Positions 1-8,160 of a DNA stretch of 13,203 nt are shown piece after piece. The DNA comes from Bacteroidota bacterium (GTDB lineage Bacteria; Bacteroidota; Bacteroidia; Chitinophagales; Chitinophagaceae), in the NCBI GenBank assembly GCA_026391115.1, contig JAPLER010000008.1:1-13203 (forward strand), written 5' to 3'. The notes beneath the pieces are model-generated. The model saw only the letters and a program-made list of their open reading frames with translations. It made no database searches and was not told where the DNA came from. Position 1 is the first letter of the stretch, and every line of letters begins with the position of its first letter. The position numbers and the translations under genes are program-made.

Positions 1-453
1 TACCAAGTAAGTTCTAAAATTATCAATCCTATCGCTATTAAATTTTAAAGATAAAGGAAAAGTAACCAAAGTTGTTGGTAGTGTAAAGCCTTGTGCTGTA
101 GTTTCATTTAAATTTTTAGAACCAAGTGTATAGCTAAAAGATCTTGCACCACCCAATATAATTTGAGGATTGAATCTTACTTGCCAATGTTTAGATAGTT
201 TTGCTGTTGCATGAAAGCCTAGTGAGATACCACCAGTTGATGCTGGTTCTGCAACCAAAATACTATCATCCTGTAAAAATTTTGCAGACTTTTGGGCAGA
301 TAAATAACCTACATTGTAGCCCAATGTAGCTCCAAAATAATAAGGCAAAGCATCATGCTCTTCTCTCCATTGTTCTTTTTGAGAAAAAGCGTTAAGAGAA
401 AGAGAGGCTAGAATAATAAACAGGATTATTTGCTTCCGCAATAAATTGTACAT
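1..453 (-). CDS. porT: PorT-like outer-membrane beta-barrel protein, C-terminus cut by window edge
   Basis: Only the first 151 codons are present; the gene continues past position 1. The ATG at 453 is followed by a signal peptide (basic start, hydrophobic stretch to about residue 23, then FSQ). Next come a short linker with HDALPYYFGATLGYN and alternating polar/hydrophobic segments such as WQVRFNPQIILGG, which look like outer-membrane beta strands. PorT/SprT proteins are membrane proteins required for the type IX secretion system and gliding in Bacteroidota, and they are often found directly after ubiE, as here. The start overlaps the 3' end of ubiE by 28 bases in another frame, suggesting translational coupling. 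The family call rests on the HD..PYYFG..LGYN region plus gene order. A general PorT-family beta-barrel with another role is possible. Confidence 0.75.
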   Translation of the reverse strand, partial: MYNLLRKQIILFIILASLSLNAFSQKEQWREEHDALPYYFGATLGYNVGYLSAQKSAKFLQDDSILVAEPASTGGISLGFHATAKLSKHWQVRFNPQIILGGARSFSYTLGSKNLNETTAQGFTLPTTLVTFPLSLKFNSDRIDNFRTYLV

Positions 454-1169
454 ACGCCTAAGCTTAGTGTTTTTAAATAAGTTTGGGTAAATCCTGTTTC
501 GCTAAGTATGTTTAAAAATTGTTTGCCTTCAGGAAAAGCCTGAACACTATTGTTCAAATATAGGTAAGCATTTTTATTTCCTGATAATATTCCTCCAAAT
601 TTTGGAATAATTTTAAGCATATAAAATTTACTTAGACTTCTAAAGAATCTGTTTGATGGTTTACTGGCTTCCAACACTGCAAGCTTCCCCCCAGGTTTTA
701 GTACTCTTAATATTTCCTTTAGTCCTTGTTCTAAATGTTCGAAATTTCTAACGCCATAAGCAACAGTTACAGCATCAAAATGATTGTTAGGAAAATTGAT
801 TTGCTCACTATCACCCAATTGTAGTTCTATTGTGTTTTGCAGATTAAGTTTAGCAACTTTTTCTTTACCTAAGTTTAACATTCCTTCGCTAATGTCTATA
901 CCAATTACTTTGGTTGGATGTAAAATTTCGTTGGTCAAAATAGCAACATCAGCAGTGCCAGTTGCAACGTCCAATATTTTTTTTGGCTGAATAGCTTTGA
1001 GTTCATTAATAGTCTTCTTTCTCCATTTAACATCAATCCCACCACTCATAAATCGGTTTAAAAAATCATACTTATGTGCAATATTGTTAAACATTGCAGC
1101 TACTTGATTTTTTTTTGAGTCTGTGCTAGAATTATTGGGTAAAACCGCCTCGTGTAAGTATTTTGACAT
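426..1169 (-). CDS. ubiE: Demethylmenaquinone methyltransferase (UbiE/MenG/COQ5 family)
   Basis: A 247-residue, full-length SAM-dependent methyltransferase that makes menaquinone from demethylmenaquinone, the last step of quinone synthesis for respiration; it acts at the cytoplasmic side of the membrane. Visible motifs: the family N-terminal signature YDFLNRFMSGGIDVKW (residues 34-49, with Asp where the classic pattern has His), SAM-binding motif I ILDVATGTAD (65-74), acidic end of strand 2 IGIDIS (89-94), and the second UbiE signature RVLKPGGKLAVLEAS (155-169), an exact match to the family pattern. Bacteroidota usually use menaquinone only, so the demethylmenaquinone activity is the likely one; the ubiquinone activity of the E. 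coli enzyme is probably not used. The ATG at 1169 gives a normal N-terminus. The 3' end overlaps the porT-like gene. Confidence 0.96.
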   Translation of the reverse strand: MSKYLHEAVLPNNSSTDSKKNQVAAMFNNIAHKYDFLNRFMSGGIDVKWRKKTINELKAIQPKKILDVATGTADVAILTNEILHPTKVIGIDISEGMLNLGKEKVAKLNLQNTIELQLGDSEQINFPNNHFDAVTVAYGVRNFEHLEQGLKEILRVLKPGGKLAVLEASKPSNRFFRSLSKFYMLKIIPKFGGILSGNKNAYLYLNNSVQAFPEGKQFLNILSETGFTQTYLKTLSLGVCTIYCGSK

Positions 1170-1174
1170 TGTTG

Positions 1175-1182
1175 CAAAGATA
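1175..1182 (-). promoter_or_regulatory. Possible Bacteroidota -7 promoter element for ubiE
   Basis: On the minus strand this reads TATCTTTG, matching the TAnnTTTG -7 consensus of Bacteroidota housekeeping promoters. It lies only 5 bases before the ubiE ATG, so the transcript would be leaderless or nearly so. No matching -33 TTG is visible 17-23 bases upstream, which keeps this tentative. A fresh promoter here fits the terminator just upstream, which should cut ubiE off from the sus operon. Confidence 0.35.
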
Positions 1183-1217
1183 TGTGAATGGAAATGCGAG
1201 GTGATTGGTTATAAAAG

Positions 1218-1243
1218 AAAAACCCCGAAAATTCGGGGTTTTT
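1218..1243 (-). terminator. Intrinsic terminator of the susC-susD-lipoprotein operon
   Basis: A perfect 12-base inverted repeat, AAAAACCCCGAA and TTCGGGGTTTTT, with a 2-base loop. On the minus strand the hairpin is followed by a T-rich run (TTTTTCTTTTAT), the form of a rho-independent terminator. It starts 25 bases after the stop codon of the lipoprotein gene and lies before ubiE. The GC-rich core stands out against the AT-rich surroundings. The symmetric A/T flanks would also allow termination on the plus strand, but no plus-strand gene ends here. Confidence 0.9.
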
Positions 1244-1268
1244 ACTAAAATCGTATTTCTATTAAGAA

Positions 1269-2111
1269 TTAGTTTCTTAAAACAATTTTATAACCAGGAG
1301 TTGTTACTGTGCCAAGATCATTTACAATATCTACGTATAAAGTAAAGGTTTTATCGCAAGAAGAAAAAGTGCTATACTTTGTTACAGTAGGAGCTGTAGT
1401 TCTAACATTTACATTAGCTTTACCAGTTGGTTGCAAAGGAATTGTAACGGTGAATTTAGAAGGGTTAGTCCAATCCATATCAAAATTAATATCGCCCCAA
1501 CCATTGTCATATAAATTACTAAAGTTACCATTTGCACTTGTATTTGTATTCAATGCAAGACTATTTACACCAGTACTGTATGGACCATAGCTAAATGCAC
1601 CTGTATTTGTATATTCTTTAGTAGAATCATAACTTCTCATTAAAGAATCTAATTCAACATCGCAATATCTTTGAATGATTAGATTAATTGAGTCTTTGCC
1701 ATAAATACCTAAGAAATTATTTGGTGTAACTTTAATTTTTACAGTATCAACTCTACCTGTTGCATAAGGAGCGTAGTTACCTGTAATTTTAAGGCTATCG
1801 CCTAATTTACCTGCTTTTATTAAAACAGAAGGAGCAGCAGTATAATGAGTACCAGCTACTGCACCAGAAGGTGATGTATAAGTTAATGCTACAGTTCTAT
1901 CAACACTACTTAAATCTGTAACAGACACAGGAATCATCAATGGATCTGTTCCACTAGGTTTTAAAAAGTAATTAATAGTGTAATTTTGTAGGCTAAAGCC
2001 AGCAGCAGCAACTGTTACTGGGTCTTTGTCAACTACTATGTTATCTTTCTTACAAGAAGATATAGATAAAACAACCAGTAGAGCAGCCATTGCTAATTTT
2101 ATATTTTTCAT
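1269..2111 (-). CDS. Surface lipoprotein of the SusCD operon, function unknown (SusE-position protein)
   Basis: Third gene of the sus-type operon, 280 residues from the chosen ATG at 2111. That start gives a clean lipoprotein signal (MKNIKLAMAALLVVLSISS then Cys20), sits 22 bases after the susD stop, and avoids the 13-residue extension and susD overlap implied by an ATG at 2150. Cys20 is followed by KKDN, close to the X-K-(D/E) lipoprotein export signal that sends Bacteroidota lipoproteins to the cell surface. The mature part is rich in Thr, Ser, Asn and beta-type strands. An N-terminal half with GTHYTAAPSVLIKAG and VDTVKIKVTP resembles the Calx-beta/DUF4843-like folds common beside SusCD. 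Two more cysteines, Cys150 and Cys252, could form a disulfide. No catalytic motif is seen. It probably binds the same ligand as SusD, as SusE/SusF do; that is inference from position. Confidence 0.8.
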   Translation of the reverse strand: MKNIKLAMAALLVVLSISSCKKDNIVVDKDPVTVAAAGFSLQNYTINYFLKPSGTDPLMIPVSVTDLSSVDRTVALTYTSPSGAVAGTHYTAAPSVLIKAGKLGDSLKITGNYAPYATGRVDTVKIKVTPNNFLGIYGKDSINLIIQRYCDVELDSLMRSYDSTKEYTNTGAFSYGPYSTGVNSLALNTNTSANGNFSNLYDNGWGDINFDMDWTNPSKFTVTIPLQPTGKANVNVRTTAPTVTKYSTFSSCDKTFTLYVDIVNDLGTVTTPGYKIVLRN

Positions 2112-2133
2112 ATTATTTATTAAGTTTAATGTA

Positions 2134-3621
2134 TTAAGGATTTTGATCATCAGTTGTAAAAGTTACATTTGCATCAATTTCTTTTTGAGGTATTTTCATC
2201 AAAAATTGAGGGTCAGCAACTGGCAATGTATAAATTCTTGGCTCAAAGCTAGGAGAACCATGATTACCAGCACCGGTAGGACGATTTAATCCTTGTTTTA
2301 AACGTTTGATATCAAATAAAGAAAAACCTTCACCCCACAACTCAATTCTTCTTTGTAACAAAATTTCATCTAATAAAGCTTGTCCACTTGCTGGAGCTGA
2401 GTATGCAGAATATCTTGCTTTTACTAAAGACTCTAATACTGTTTTCGCAGCTGCATCTTGTCCTTGACGAGCTAAAGCCTCTGCTTCAACAAGATAGAAT
2501 TCTGATGCACGCATATACAAGTAGTCTCCTGCCCAAGCACCAGGATTTGCTAATCTAAATTTGTTTTGACAATACTTAGGCAAATTTGTAGTATTTGCAG
2601 TTGTTTTAAAAACTTGCGAGCGAACGTCATTCGCATTTATTTTATCAAACAAATCTTTTGTAATTTTCTTTTGCCCACCCAATTGAGCATAACTAAAAGC
2701 ATTAGCATCCATATGAGAAAAGAAAGAAGCATAAATAGTTGCTTGGTCAGTAATAACCTCACCACCCCACATCCACTCTGGGTTAGAAATAGAATTAAAT
2801 CCTTTTTTGTAATCGGTAATTGACATTGGAGCAAAACCACTACGAGCTTTATTGGCATAACTTGCAGCAGTTGCCCAATCTTCCATTGTTAGTGCTACTC
2901 TTGCTCTAATACCTTGACAAACTTTAATATCTATACGAGATTTATGAAGTTGTGTTTTACCAGTTAATAAACCTTCTGCATCAGTCAAATCTTTTAAAAT
3001 TTGAGTGTAAACTTGTTGAACAGTACCTCTTGGCTTAGAACCATAAGGTGGTGCTAATAACAATGGAACACCAGGTTTACTTTCATTTCCTTTATAAGTG
3101 TGTTGGAAATAATTCACCAAATTATAATAGCAGAAAGCTCTCATTGCTAAAGCTTGTCCTTTTATATCATCTTTATCAGCTTGAGGGCCAGATGCTCCAC
3201 CAATATAATAAATAATGTTGTTAGCATTTTTGATTAAATTATAGTAGTAAGCCCAGATTGTAAATGGTCGTCTGTTGTCGTTAACTTGTGCTCTTTCTGT
3301 ATATTGATAATCTCTGTTAAACCAACCATAGCCTTGTAAGTTAACAACCATATCGTTCCCCATTAGGTCATTAACAATGTCATAGGCTTTTTGGCCAAAA
3401 TCAGAGTGGAGTGTCCCACCTGCATAACCTACAGCAGGTGCGTGAGAATAGGTAATTCTGTACATTCCGTCTAAAGCAGTTGTAGCAGATTGTGTAGTTT
3501 TAAAGATTAGTGTATTATCAACATCTACACTTGATGCTGTTTCTAAATAATCTTTTCTACAACCAGTTACAAGCATAGTTGCTGCAACCGATAAAGCCAA
3601 AATATTTATTTTATTTTTCAT
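2134..3621 (-). CDS. susD: RagB/SusD family nutrient-uptake outer-membrane lipoprotein
   Basis: A 495-residue surface lipoprotein that forms the lid of the SusC channel and helps capture substrate. Signal peptide residues 1-20 end in the lipobox LVTG before Cys21; RKDY follows, again close to the X-K-(D/E) surface-export signal. Family hallmarks in order: the helical region KGQALAMRAFCYYNLVNYF with downstream PGVPLLL (first TPR-like unit and the loop typical of SusD), TVQQVYTQILKDLTDAEGLL, YLYMRASEFYLVEAEALAR, and near residues 415-440 the strongly conserved ILLQRRIELWGEGFSLFDIKRL. Length is normal for the family. It starts 18 bases after susC, so the two are surely co-transcribed. The bound substrate (glycan, peptide or other) cannot be read from the sequence. 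The symbol is a family name, not a claim of starch use. Confidence 0.95.
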   Translation of the reverse strand: MKNKINILALSVAATMLVTGCRKDYLETASSVDVDNTLIFKTTQSATTALDGMYRITYSHAPAVGYAGGTLHSDFGQKAYDIVNDLMGNDMVVNLQGYGWFNRDYQYTERAQVNDNRRPFTIWAYYYNLIKNANNIIYYIGGASGPQADKDDIKGQALAMRAFCYYNLVNYFQHTYKGNESKPGVPLLLAPPYGSKPRGTVQQVYTQILKDLTDAEGLLTGKTQLHKSRIDIKVCQGIRARVALTMEDWATAASYANKARSGFAPMSITDYKKGFNSISNPEWMWGGEVITDQATIYASFFSHMDANAFSYAQLGGQKKITKDLFDKINANDVRSQVFKTTANTTNLPKYCQNKFRLANPGAWAGDYLYMRASEFYLVEAEALARQGQDAAAKTVLESLVKARYSAYSAPASGQALLDEILLQRRIELWGEGFSLFDIKRLKQGLNRPTGAGNHGSPSFEPRIYTLPVADPQFLMKIPQKEIDANVTFTTDDQNP

Positions 3622-3639
3622 ATTATAATTTTTAATTGA

Positions 3640-6600
3640 TTATAGACTAAAGTTAACACCAAACGTTACTGTTCTAACAGGAGGATATGTTGCATCTGCA
3701 GTACCACTAAAGTTTCTTTGTGGATCCATTCCTTTTTTAACTGCAAACAATGCCACGTTATCAATATTTCCAAATACAGACATACCATTAATGTGTAACT
3801 TATTTGCAGTTGCTTTAGGTAAATTGTAAGTAAGCGTAATATTTCTAATATTAATGTAAGATCTATCAAATAAATATCTAGATGAAGTACCAATATTAAT
3901 ATCATTACCATTTTGCACTCTAGGAACATTGGTAACATCTCCGGGCTTTTTCCAAGAATTTAAGATATCTGTGTGCCAAGCTGTACCATAACTACCACCA
4001 TGCATAATGCCTTGGTAATTACCATCATAGAATTTGCCACCTTTAGAATAACTAGTGATGATAGATAATTCGTAGTTTTTAAATCTAATAGTATTAGTAA
4101 TACCACCACTCCATTTTGGAAGAGAGCCTTCAAAGAAATATCTATCCGCTTTTGTCCAATCGTTTGTAACAGTTCTTTGACCAGTAGCTTTTCCACTAGC
4201 ATCTAAAATATCTCTGTAATATAAGGCATCGCCAGTACCAACATCTACACCAGCAAATTCACGCATATAAAAATCATAAATAGAATGTCCGGCTTTATAG
4301 TTGTTTACACCACTAATAATTTGTTCATTTTTGAATTGACTAGGAATTTTTTGAATTTCATTTTTGTAAGCAGTAAAGTTTACATCAATTCTCCAGTCAA
4401 AATTTTTCTTCATAATAACATTATAACCTAAAGTAATCTCTATTCCTTTATTAATCATACGAGCAACGTTATCTGGTGTACTTGTAATTGCTGTAGATGG
4501 AGGTTGAGGTACATTTAAAATCATCCCATCAGAACCACGTTGGAAATAATCAACAGAACCTTGTAGTCTTCTTTTGAATAAAACAAAATCAACACCAAAG
4601 TTTGAACCATAAGGGCTTTCCCAAGATAGTTTAGGATTAGCACCTACAACATCAGCAATGTAACCAGAAAAACCAGCATTTGGATAACCACCTAAATAAT
4701 AAGTTTGGTATGCATAATATCTACCAATGTCTTCATTACCTAGATTACCATAATCAGCTTTCAACTTAAGCTCATTAACCCATTTCACTTTTTTCATAAA
4801 ATTCTCTTCAGATACTCTCCATCCAGCACCAACAGACCAAAACTTACCTTTTCTAACATCTGGTGCAAATCTTGAGTTACCATCTTGTCTTAATGAAGCA
4901 GATAATATGTATTTACCATTGTAATCATATTGTAAACGACCAAAGAAAGACTCAATTTTTAAATTATCCAATTGAGAAGAATTGCCTTCTAAAGTTGTAG
5001 CAGCATTCAATTGAGATGTACCAGGGAAAGCAAAACCAGTTGAGGTAGCAGACATTTGGTCAACTTGTAAATGGTAATTTTCATGACCAACTAAAGCACT
5101 AAAGTTATGGTTTCCAAAAGATTGGTTCCAACTCAATACTTCATTTAGAGTATAAGATATTTGACGATATTGACTCTTAGTAGATCTACCTTTAACGTTT
5201 TGAGCATCGCCAAATTGGTTGTTTTGATATGTTGTACCATAAGAGTTATAGCTATTTAAACCTAAAGTAGTTTTTAAACTAAAATGCTTGCTGATTTTAA
5301 TATCTAAATAAGTATTGGCATTAGCATTAAAATTGTTTGAATTTCTATCATCCAAAGCTAAGGTACCAAGCAAATTAGAATTCGCAGCATAAGGTCTTGC
5401 ACCCATTTGAGAAGGAACGCCCCAATCTAAAACAGGATTTCCGTTTGCATCTAAAATAGTTTCGCCAGTTGTTGTGTTATGTTGATAAATTGGGTAAATA
5501 GGACCCATTTGTTGAGAGTAATAAAATGGATTACTAGTAGCAGTACCGCCATTAGTTACATTTGTATTTTTGGTCATAGAACCATCAATATTTAAACCTG
5601 TTCTCAACCAATCATTAGCTTCTGTATTTACATTTAAACGCATATTATAACGCTTGTAACCAGAGTTAATCATCGTACCTTCTTCATTCAAATACCCAGC
5701 AGAAATTAAATAATCTGTTTTATCACTTGCACCAGATATTGACATATTAACATTTTGGCGTTGAGCTACTCTAAATAAAGCTTTTGCCCAAGACTCGTTC
5801 CAAAGCAATTTAGCATTAGGATTTAATTTTCCTGTAGTTGGATTTACCAATTTATCTCCAGCCACGTTATATGCGTTATAAACAAGATGACTACCGTCTG
5901 TTAATTGCTCGGTAGAAGCTTGTCTAGCTTCTACATCTGTCCAAGGCAATCCAGTATTTGGATTTAATGCTCCAGAAAACAAGAAATTATTTTTAGTAGC
6001 TTCCCACATCATTTCATAATACTCTTTTGGAGCTAATCTGTCATATTCAGGAATGCCTCTGTTGATAAAACCTTGTGTAGCTTTCACACTAATATTAGCT
6101 CTACCTTTTTTTCCTTTTTTTGTAGTAATCATAATTACACCATTAGACCCACGTGCACCATATAATGCTGTAGAAGCAGCGTCTTTCAAAATTGTAATTG
6201 TTTCAATATCATCAGGGTTTAATGCACTAATTGAACCATCATAAGCAACACCATTCAATACATACAAAACGTCTGAGCTAGAACTTATTGAACCAATACC
6301 ACGAACTCTAATATCAGCGTTAGAACCAGGAGCACCACCACCATTTGTAGTAGAAACACCCGAAACAACACCATCTAGAGCTTTAGTAAAAGAAACAGCC
6401 TGTTGCTTTTCAATCATTTTAGCAGTTACAGTACCCTCAGCACCAGTAAAAGAAGTTTTTTTAACTGTTCCATAGGGCACTTGTACGACAACCTCATCAA
6501 TACTACCAGACTTAGAATCAGAAGTCATTTTCACATTTAGTGTGTTACTAGATGTGATGGTAATTTTTTGCGTCTCTAAACCAGAACTACGCACAGTCAA

Positions 6601-6807
6601 TTGTTTTGCATTAGCTGGTACACTAATAGTAAAACTACCATCAGTACCAGTAACAACACCTTTTGAGGTATTATCAATTGTTACAGAAGCTCCTGCAACA
6701 GCAGCTCCCTTTTCATCGGTAACCTTACCTGTTACAGTTCGGTTTTGTGCGAATAATTGCACAGCCGATAAAAGAAAAACCATTAGAACGGTTGTAAATT
6801 TTCTCAT
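3640..6807 (-). CDS. susC: SusC/RagA family TonB-linked outer-membrane transporter
   Basis: A 1055-residue TonB-dependent importer that works with the SusD next to it. Order of parts: signal peptide (1-20, cleavage likely before Gln21); carboxypeptidase-D regulatory-like domain (about 24-95, TVTGKVTDEKGAAVAGASV and GTDGSFTISVP); TonB-box-like IDEVVVQVPYG (103-113); plug domain with ADIRVRGIGSI and the family signature DPxDIETITILKDAASTALYGARGSNGVI-type region, here beginning NPDDIE and ending ITTKKGKKG; then the 22-strand barrel, closing with RTVTFGVNFSL, a proper C-terminal beta signal. There is no N-terminal STN domain, so it does not look like an anti-sigma-coupled sensor transporter. One small variant: the plug has VLYVLNGVAYDG where most members have VVDGV. 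First gene of the operon. Substrate unknown; no enzyme gene beside it gives a clue. Confidence 0.96.
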   Translation of the reverse strand: MRKFTTVLMVFLLSAVQLFAQNRTVTGKVTDEKGAAVAGASVTIDNTSKGVVTGTDGSFTISVPANAKQLTVRSSGLETQKITITSSNTLNVKMTSDSKSGSIDEVVVQVPYGTVKKTSFTGAEGTVTAKMIEKQQAVSFTKALDGVVSGVSTTNGGGAPGSNADIRVRGIGSISSSSDVLYVLNGVAYDGSISALNPDDIETITILKDAASTALYGARGSNGVIMITTKKGKKGRANISVKATQGFINRGIPEYDRLAPKEYYEMMWEATKNNFLFSGALNPNTGLPWTDVEARQASTEQLTDGSHLVYNAYNVAGDKLVNPTTGKLNPNAKLLWNESWAKALFRVAQRQNVNMSISGASDKTDYLISAGYLNEEGTMINSGYKRYNMRLNVNTEANDWLRTGLNIDGSMTKNTNVTNGGTATSNPFYYSQQMGPIYPIYQHNTTTGETILDANGNPVLDWGVPSQMGARPYAANSNLLGTLALDDRNSNNFNANANTYLDIKISKHFSLKTTLGLNSYNSYGTTYQNNQFGDAQNVKGRSTKSQYRQISYTLNEVLSWNQSFGNHNFSALVGHENYHLQVDQMSATSTGFAFPGTSQLNAATTLEGNSSQLDNLKIESFFGRLQYDYNGKYILSASLRQDGNSRFAPDVRKGKFWSVGAGWRVSEENFMKKVKWVNELKLKADYGNLGNEDIGRYYAYQTYYLGGYPNAGFSGYIADVVGANPKLSWESPYGSNFGVDFVLFKRRLQGSVDYFQRGSDGMILNVPQPPSTAITSTPDNVARMINKGIEITLGYNVIMKKNFDWRIDVNFTAYKNEIQKIPSQFKNEQIISGVNNYKAGHSIYDFYMREFAGVDVGTGDALYYRDILDASGKATGQRTVTNDWTKADRYFFEGSLPKWSGGITNTIRFKNYELSIITSYSKGGKFYDGNYQGIMHGGSYGTAWHTDILNSWKKPGDVTNVPRVQNGNDINIGTSSRYLFDRSYINIRNITLTYNLPKATANKLHINGMSVFGNIDNVALFAVKKGMDPQRNFSGTADATYPPVRTVTFGVNFSL

Positions 6808-6945
6808 ATCAAGTTTTTTGTTTAAAAAATTAAGTTTGCAATACTAAGACAAAAACTTTTATCATTATGTTGCATTTTTAAGTTTTTTTTTTGAAATTTA
6901 TTTTAATAGACTGATTTTCAATAGCTACCTTTACTTCAAATTACA
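6808..6945. promoter_or_regulatory. Divergent intergenic region holding the susC and crtY promoters
   Basis: These 138 AT-rich bases separate the divergent susC (minus) and crtY (plus) genes and so should hold both promoters. Weak -7-like matches: TACCTTTA at 6926-6933 on the plus strand, 12 bases before the crtY ATG, and TAGTATTG at 6839-6846 on the minus strand, about 31 bases before the susC ATG. Each differs from TAnnTTTG by one base and neither has a well-spaced -33 TTG. No operator palindrome, riboswitch or terminator hairpin was seen. Confidence 0.5.
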
Positions 6946-8103
6946 ATGAAACACTACGATTATATAGTTTGTGGAGCCGGTTGTGCAGGTTTAACATTTC
7001 TTTATGAAATTTTATCCCTACAAAATTTGCAGCAGAAAAAAGTTTTAGTAATTGATAGTAATCTGCAAAAAGAAAATGATCGAACTTGGTGTTTTTGGGA
7101 GAAAGGAAATTCAAGATTTGAAAATTTAGTTTATCACAAATGGGAAAACCTACATTTTAATTCTACACATTTTTCATCAACGTTAAACATAAAACCCTGC
7201 GTATACAAACAAATAATAGGCATTGATTTTTACAATTATGTTTTAGATTTTGCAAAACAGTTTAGCAATGTAACTTTTATTAAAGAGGAAATTATTGGTA
7301 TTGAAAATGAAAATAACCTTGGCTGTGTCAAAACCAATTCAGGAACTTTTACTGCTGAATATATTTTTAATTCAACTTTTATAACTACTACTCGCAACGA
7401 TTTCAAAACACCTAACAGCTTACTGCAACATTTTAAAGGTATTGAAATTGAAACTACAGAAAACTACTTCAATACACAGCAAGCAACTTTTATGGATTTT
7501 AGCATAAGTCAAAATCTAGGAACTGCATTTGTATATGTTTTAGCAACATCGCCAACTAAAGCTTTAGTTGAATATACTTTTTTTACTAAAAATATTTTAC
7601 TACAAAATGAATATGATAATCTATTAAAAGACTACATCAACAACACTCTAAAAATAAAAGATTATAAAATAACACATACTGAATTTGGAGTTATTCCAAT
7701 GACTGATTTTGTTTTTGAAAAATACAACAATAGAATTATAAACATTGGTACAGTTGGTGGTGCTGTAAAAGCTAGTACTGGTTTTACTTTTAAGAATATT
7801 CAAAAACAAATACAACAAATTGTTGCACTATTAGAACAAAATAAAAAGCCATATTTGAAACGAAGTTTTACTGACAGAAAATTTCATTTATATGATAGCG
7901 TGTTGCTAGAGGTAATTGCAAAAAATAAAATGAAAGGTGATGAGATTTTTGCAGCCATCTTTAAAAAAAACAAACCGCAATTGGTATTAAAATTTTTAGA
8001 TAATGAAACCAATATTTTTGAAGACTTAAAAATTATGAGTAGTGTGCCAACAAGAATATTTTTACCAATAGCAATACAAAAATTGCTTAATACTTGGCGT
8101 TAA
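6946..8103 (+). CDS. crtY: Lycopene beta-cyclase, CrtY family
   Basis: A 385-residue flavoprotein of the CrtY/CrtL family, which closes the ends of lycopene into beta-ionone rings to give beta-carotene, acting at the membrane. Seen directly: N-terminal dinucleotide-binding GxGxxG (Gly10, Gly12, Gly15, in VCGAGCAGL) with acidic Asp37 ending the second strand; the near-diagnostic NDRTWCFWEKG (44-54); FGVIPMTD (247-254); and the second FAD-contact motif IGTVGGAVKASTGFTF (267-282), which in the family reads GG..KPSTGY. Length is typical. No other carotenoid gene (crtB, crtI, crtZ) is in the window, so lycopene must come from genes elsewhere. The ATG at 6946 begins right before the FAD-binding strand, as expected. 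pfkB follows after 57 bases with no terminator, so read-through is likely. Confidence 0.93.
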   Translation: MKHYDYIVCGAGCAGLTFLYEILSLQNLQQKKVLVIDSNLQKENDRTWCFWEKGNSRFENLVYHKWENLHFNSTHFSSTLNIKPCVYKQIIGIDFYNYVLDFAKQFSNVTFIKEEIIGIENENNLGCVKTNSGTFTAEYIFNSTFITTTRNDFKTPNSLLQHFKGIEIETTENYFNTQQATFMDFSISQNLGTAFVYVLATSPTKALVEYTFFTKNILLQNEYDNLLKDYINNTLKIKDYKITHTEFGVIPMTDFVFEKYNNRIINIGTVGGAVKASTGFTFKNIQKQIQQIVALLEQNKKPYLKRSFTDRKFHLYDSVLLEVIAKNKMKGDEIFAAIFKKNKPQLVLKFLDNETNIFEDLKIMSSVPTRIFLPIAIQKLLNTWR

Positions 8104-8160
8104 TTGTTTTAATATAAAAATACAAACAACATAACTAACACTAAACTCCAAACAATAAAA

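Noticed and set aside
2112..2150. Upstream ATG at 2150 adding 13 residues to the third sus-operon gene
   Set aside because: It would overlap susD and bury the lipoprotein signal behind a non-signal extension. The ATG at 2111 gives a standard lipobox and a normal gap.
6839..6846. TAGTATTG as the susC promoter -7 element
   Set aside because: It has one mismatch and no -33 TTG at the right distance, so it is only mentioned within the intergenic region and not called as a site.
6053..6847. Plus-strand open frames at 6053-6244 and 6542-6847 opposite susC
   Set aside because: They are shadows of the susC coding strand. The conserved plug and regulatory domains lie in the minus frame.
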